Below, in pieces: positions 20,313 through 20,979 of a stretch of DNA of 20,979 nucleotides. The DNA is from Litorimonas sp963922935. GTDB lineage: Bacteria; Pseudomonadota; Alphaproteobacteria; Caulobacterales; Maricaulaceae. A program made the position numbers and the translations under genes. The notes under the pieces were generated by a model, which saw only the letters and a program-made list of their open reading frames with translations, had not been told where the DNA came from and ran no database searches. Every line of letters begins with the position of its first letter. Positions within the stretch are counted from its first letter, which is position 1. The stretch spans positions 1 to 20,979 of the forward strand of contig CAWUKE010000017.1 of assembly GCA_963922935.1 (NCBI GenBank), given 5' to 3'.

Positions 20313-20979
20313 ATGGCGACAAAACGCAAAACGACAACTAAAGCGAAAGCCCGTAAGACGACCGCAGACGAGTTGCTGGGTTATTATCGGGACATGCTGC
20401 TGATCCGTCGCTTTGAAGAGCGTGCCGGACAACTTTACGGCATGGGTCAGATTGCAGGCTTCTGTCACCTTTACATCGGTCAAGAAGCGGTCGTGACAGG
20501 CTGTAAGGCGGCCATGAAAGATGGTGATCAGATGATCACGGGTTACCGCGACCACGGCCATATGCTGGCGCTGGATATGACGGCCAAAGGCGTGATGGCG
20601 GAACTGACCGGGCGCGCGACTGGCTATAGCCGCGGCAAGGGCGGCTCGATGCATATGTTCTCGACTGAGAAGAAATTTTACGGGGGGCACGGGATTGTCG
20701 GTGCGCAAGTGCCGATTGGGGCGGGTCTCGGCTTTGCCAATAAATATACTGAAAATGGGGCGGTCAGCCTCGCTTTCTTTGGTGACGGGGCGTCAAACCA
20801 GGGCCAAGTCTACGAAGCGTTCAACATGGCGAAGCTTTGGGACCTGCCGGTCGTCTTTGTGATCGAAAATAATCAATATGCCATGGGGACGAGCGTGCAG
20901 CGCGCCTCGGCTGAGACCGAGCTCTATAAGCGCGGCATTAGTTTTGAGATTGAAGGCCACCTTGTGGACGGCATGGATG
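20313..20979 (+). CDS. pdhA: Pyruvate dehydrogenase E1 component, alpha subunit (3' end outside window)
   Basis: Thiamine-diphosphate subunit of the pyruvate dehydrogenase complex, which converts pyruvate to acetyl groups on lipoyl-E2. The visible 222 residues show a basic, low-complexity N-terminal tail (MATKRKTTTKAKARKTTADE), then LLGYYRDMLLIRRFEERAGQ, GFCHLYIGQEAV, YRDHGHMLA, the GKGGSMHMF loop, and the ThDP motif from Gly157-Asp158-Gly159 (FFGDGASNQGQVYEAFNMA) to Asn187-Gln188 (IENNQYAMGTS). The Shine-Dalgarno GGAG (20303-20306) fits ATG 20313 better than the adjacent in-frame ATG 20310. The frame is open at the window edge; pdhB and the E2 gene are expected next. Confidence 0.96.
   Translation, partial: MATKRKTTTKAKARKTTADELLGYYRDMLLIRRFEERAGQLYGMGQIAGFCHLYIGQEAVVTGCKAAMKDGDQMITGYRDHGHMLALDMTAKGVMAELTGRATGYSRGKGGSMHMFSTEKKFYGGHGIVGAQVPIGAGLGFANKYTENGAVSLAFFGDGASNQGQVYEAFNMAKLWDLPVVFVIENNQYAMGTSVQRASAETELYKRGISFEIEGHLVDGMD

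Noticed and set aside
1..20979. CRISPR array, insertion sequence, prophage, toxin-antitoxin or defence island
   Set aside because: No spaced direct repeats, transposase, integrase, phage structural or restriction-type proteins were seen; the RHH/DUF4169 pair resembles a toxin-antitoxin module only in size and has a conserved housekeeping context behind fumC.

Overview
This window reads as chromosomal DNA of an alphaproteobacterium, most likely a marine, stalked or budding-type lineage near Caulobacterales/Maricaulales (Hyphomonadaceae-like). The evidence is a split, circularly permuted tmRNA gene, an alpha-type SspB, the enolase / FtsB-like / pyruvate dehydrogenase E1-alpha order, the ArsR-methyltransferase regulator overlapping metF, a DUF4169 / ribbon-helix-helix pair behind fumC, and a vertebrate-type N-acetylglutamate synthase of the kind known from Maricaulis and Xanthomonas. 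The genus assignment is inference. I see no insertion sequence, prophage, CRISPR array, tRNA or rRNA, and base composition looks even throughout.

Layout. (1) 1-737: 3' part of a GH9 glycoside hydrolase. (2) 741-2738: a perfect AT-rich palindrome, then an ArsR-methyltransferase regulator overlapping metF by one base. (3) 2794-6024: a TerB/J-domain co-chaperone, then a tight plus-strand run of a small membrane protein, an EamA transporter, a DUF1801 protein and an N-acetylmuramoyl-L-alanine amidase. (4) 5995-9024, minus strand: sspB, a two-helix membrane protein, fumC, a hotdog thioesterase, DUF4169 and a ribbon-helix-helix protein, most joined by 4-base stop/start overlaps. (5) 9119-10453: a cytochrome P450, with a membrane protein converging on it. 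(6) 10911-11264, minus strand: ssrA (two-piece tmRNA), which fills the only long stretch without a protein gene. (7) 11392-14736: a three-gene operon of an ArgE-like M20 deacetylase, an N-acetylglutamate synthase with a degenerate kinase domain, and an M14 carboxypeptidase. (8) 14744-14769: a 26-bp perfect palindrome with a consensus parS at its centre. (9) 14788-17613, minus strand: an M16 lipoprotein peptidase. (10) 17715-20979: arfB, rpmF with a strong terminator, eno, an FtsB-like septum gene and the 5' part of pdhA.

How the parts fit. Three components of ribosome rescue and tag-directed proteolysis lie within about 9 kb: the tmRNA, the SspB adaptor that delivers ssrA-tagged proteins to ClpXP, and ArfB. 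The parS site implies that the window lies in the origin-proximal part of the chromosome. Central metabolism is represented by enolase, pyruvate dehydrogenase E1 and fumarase. Methionine/one-carbon and arginine biosynthesis each contribute a compact operon. The least ordinary items are the degenerate NAGS, the NAGS-M14 linkage and the extended parS palindrome. I did not find a convincing undescribed multi-gene system such as a new defence island.
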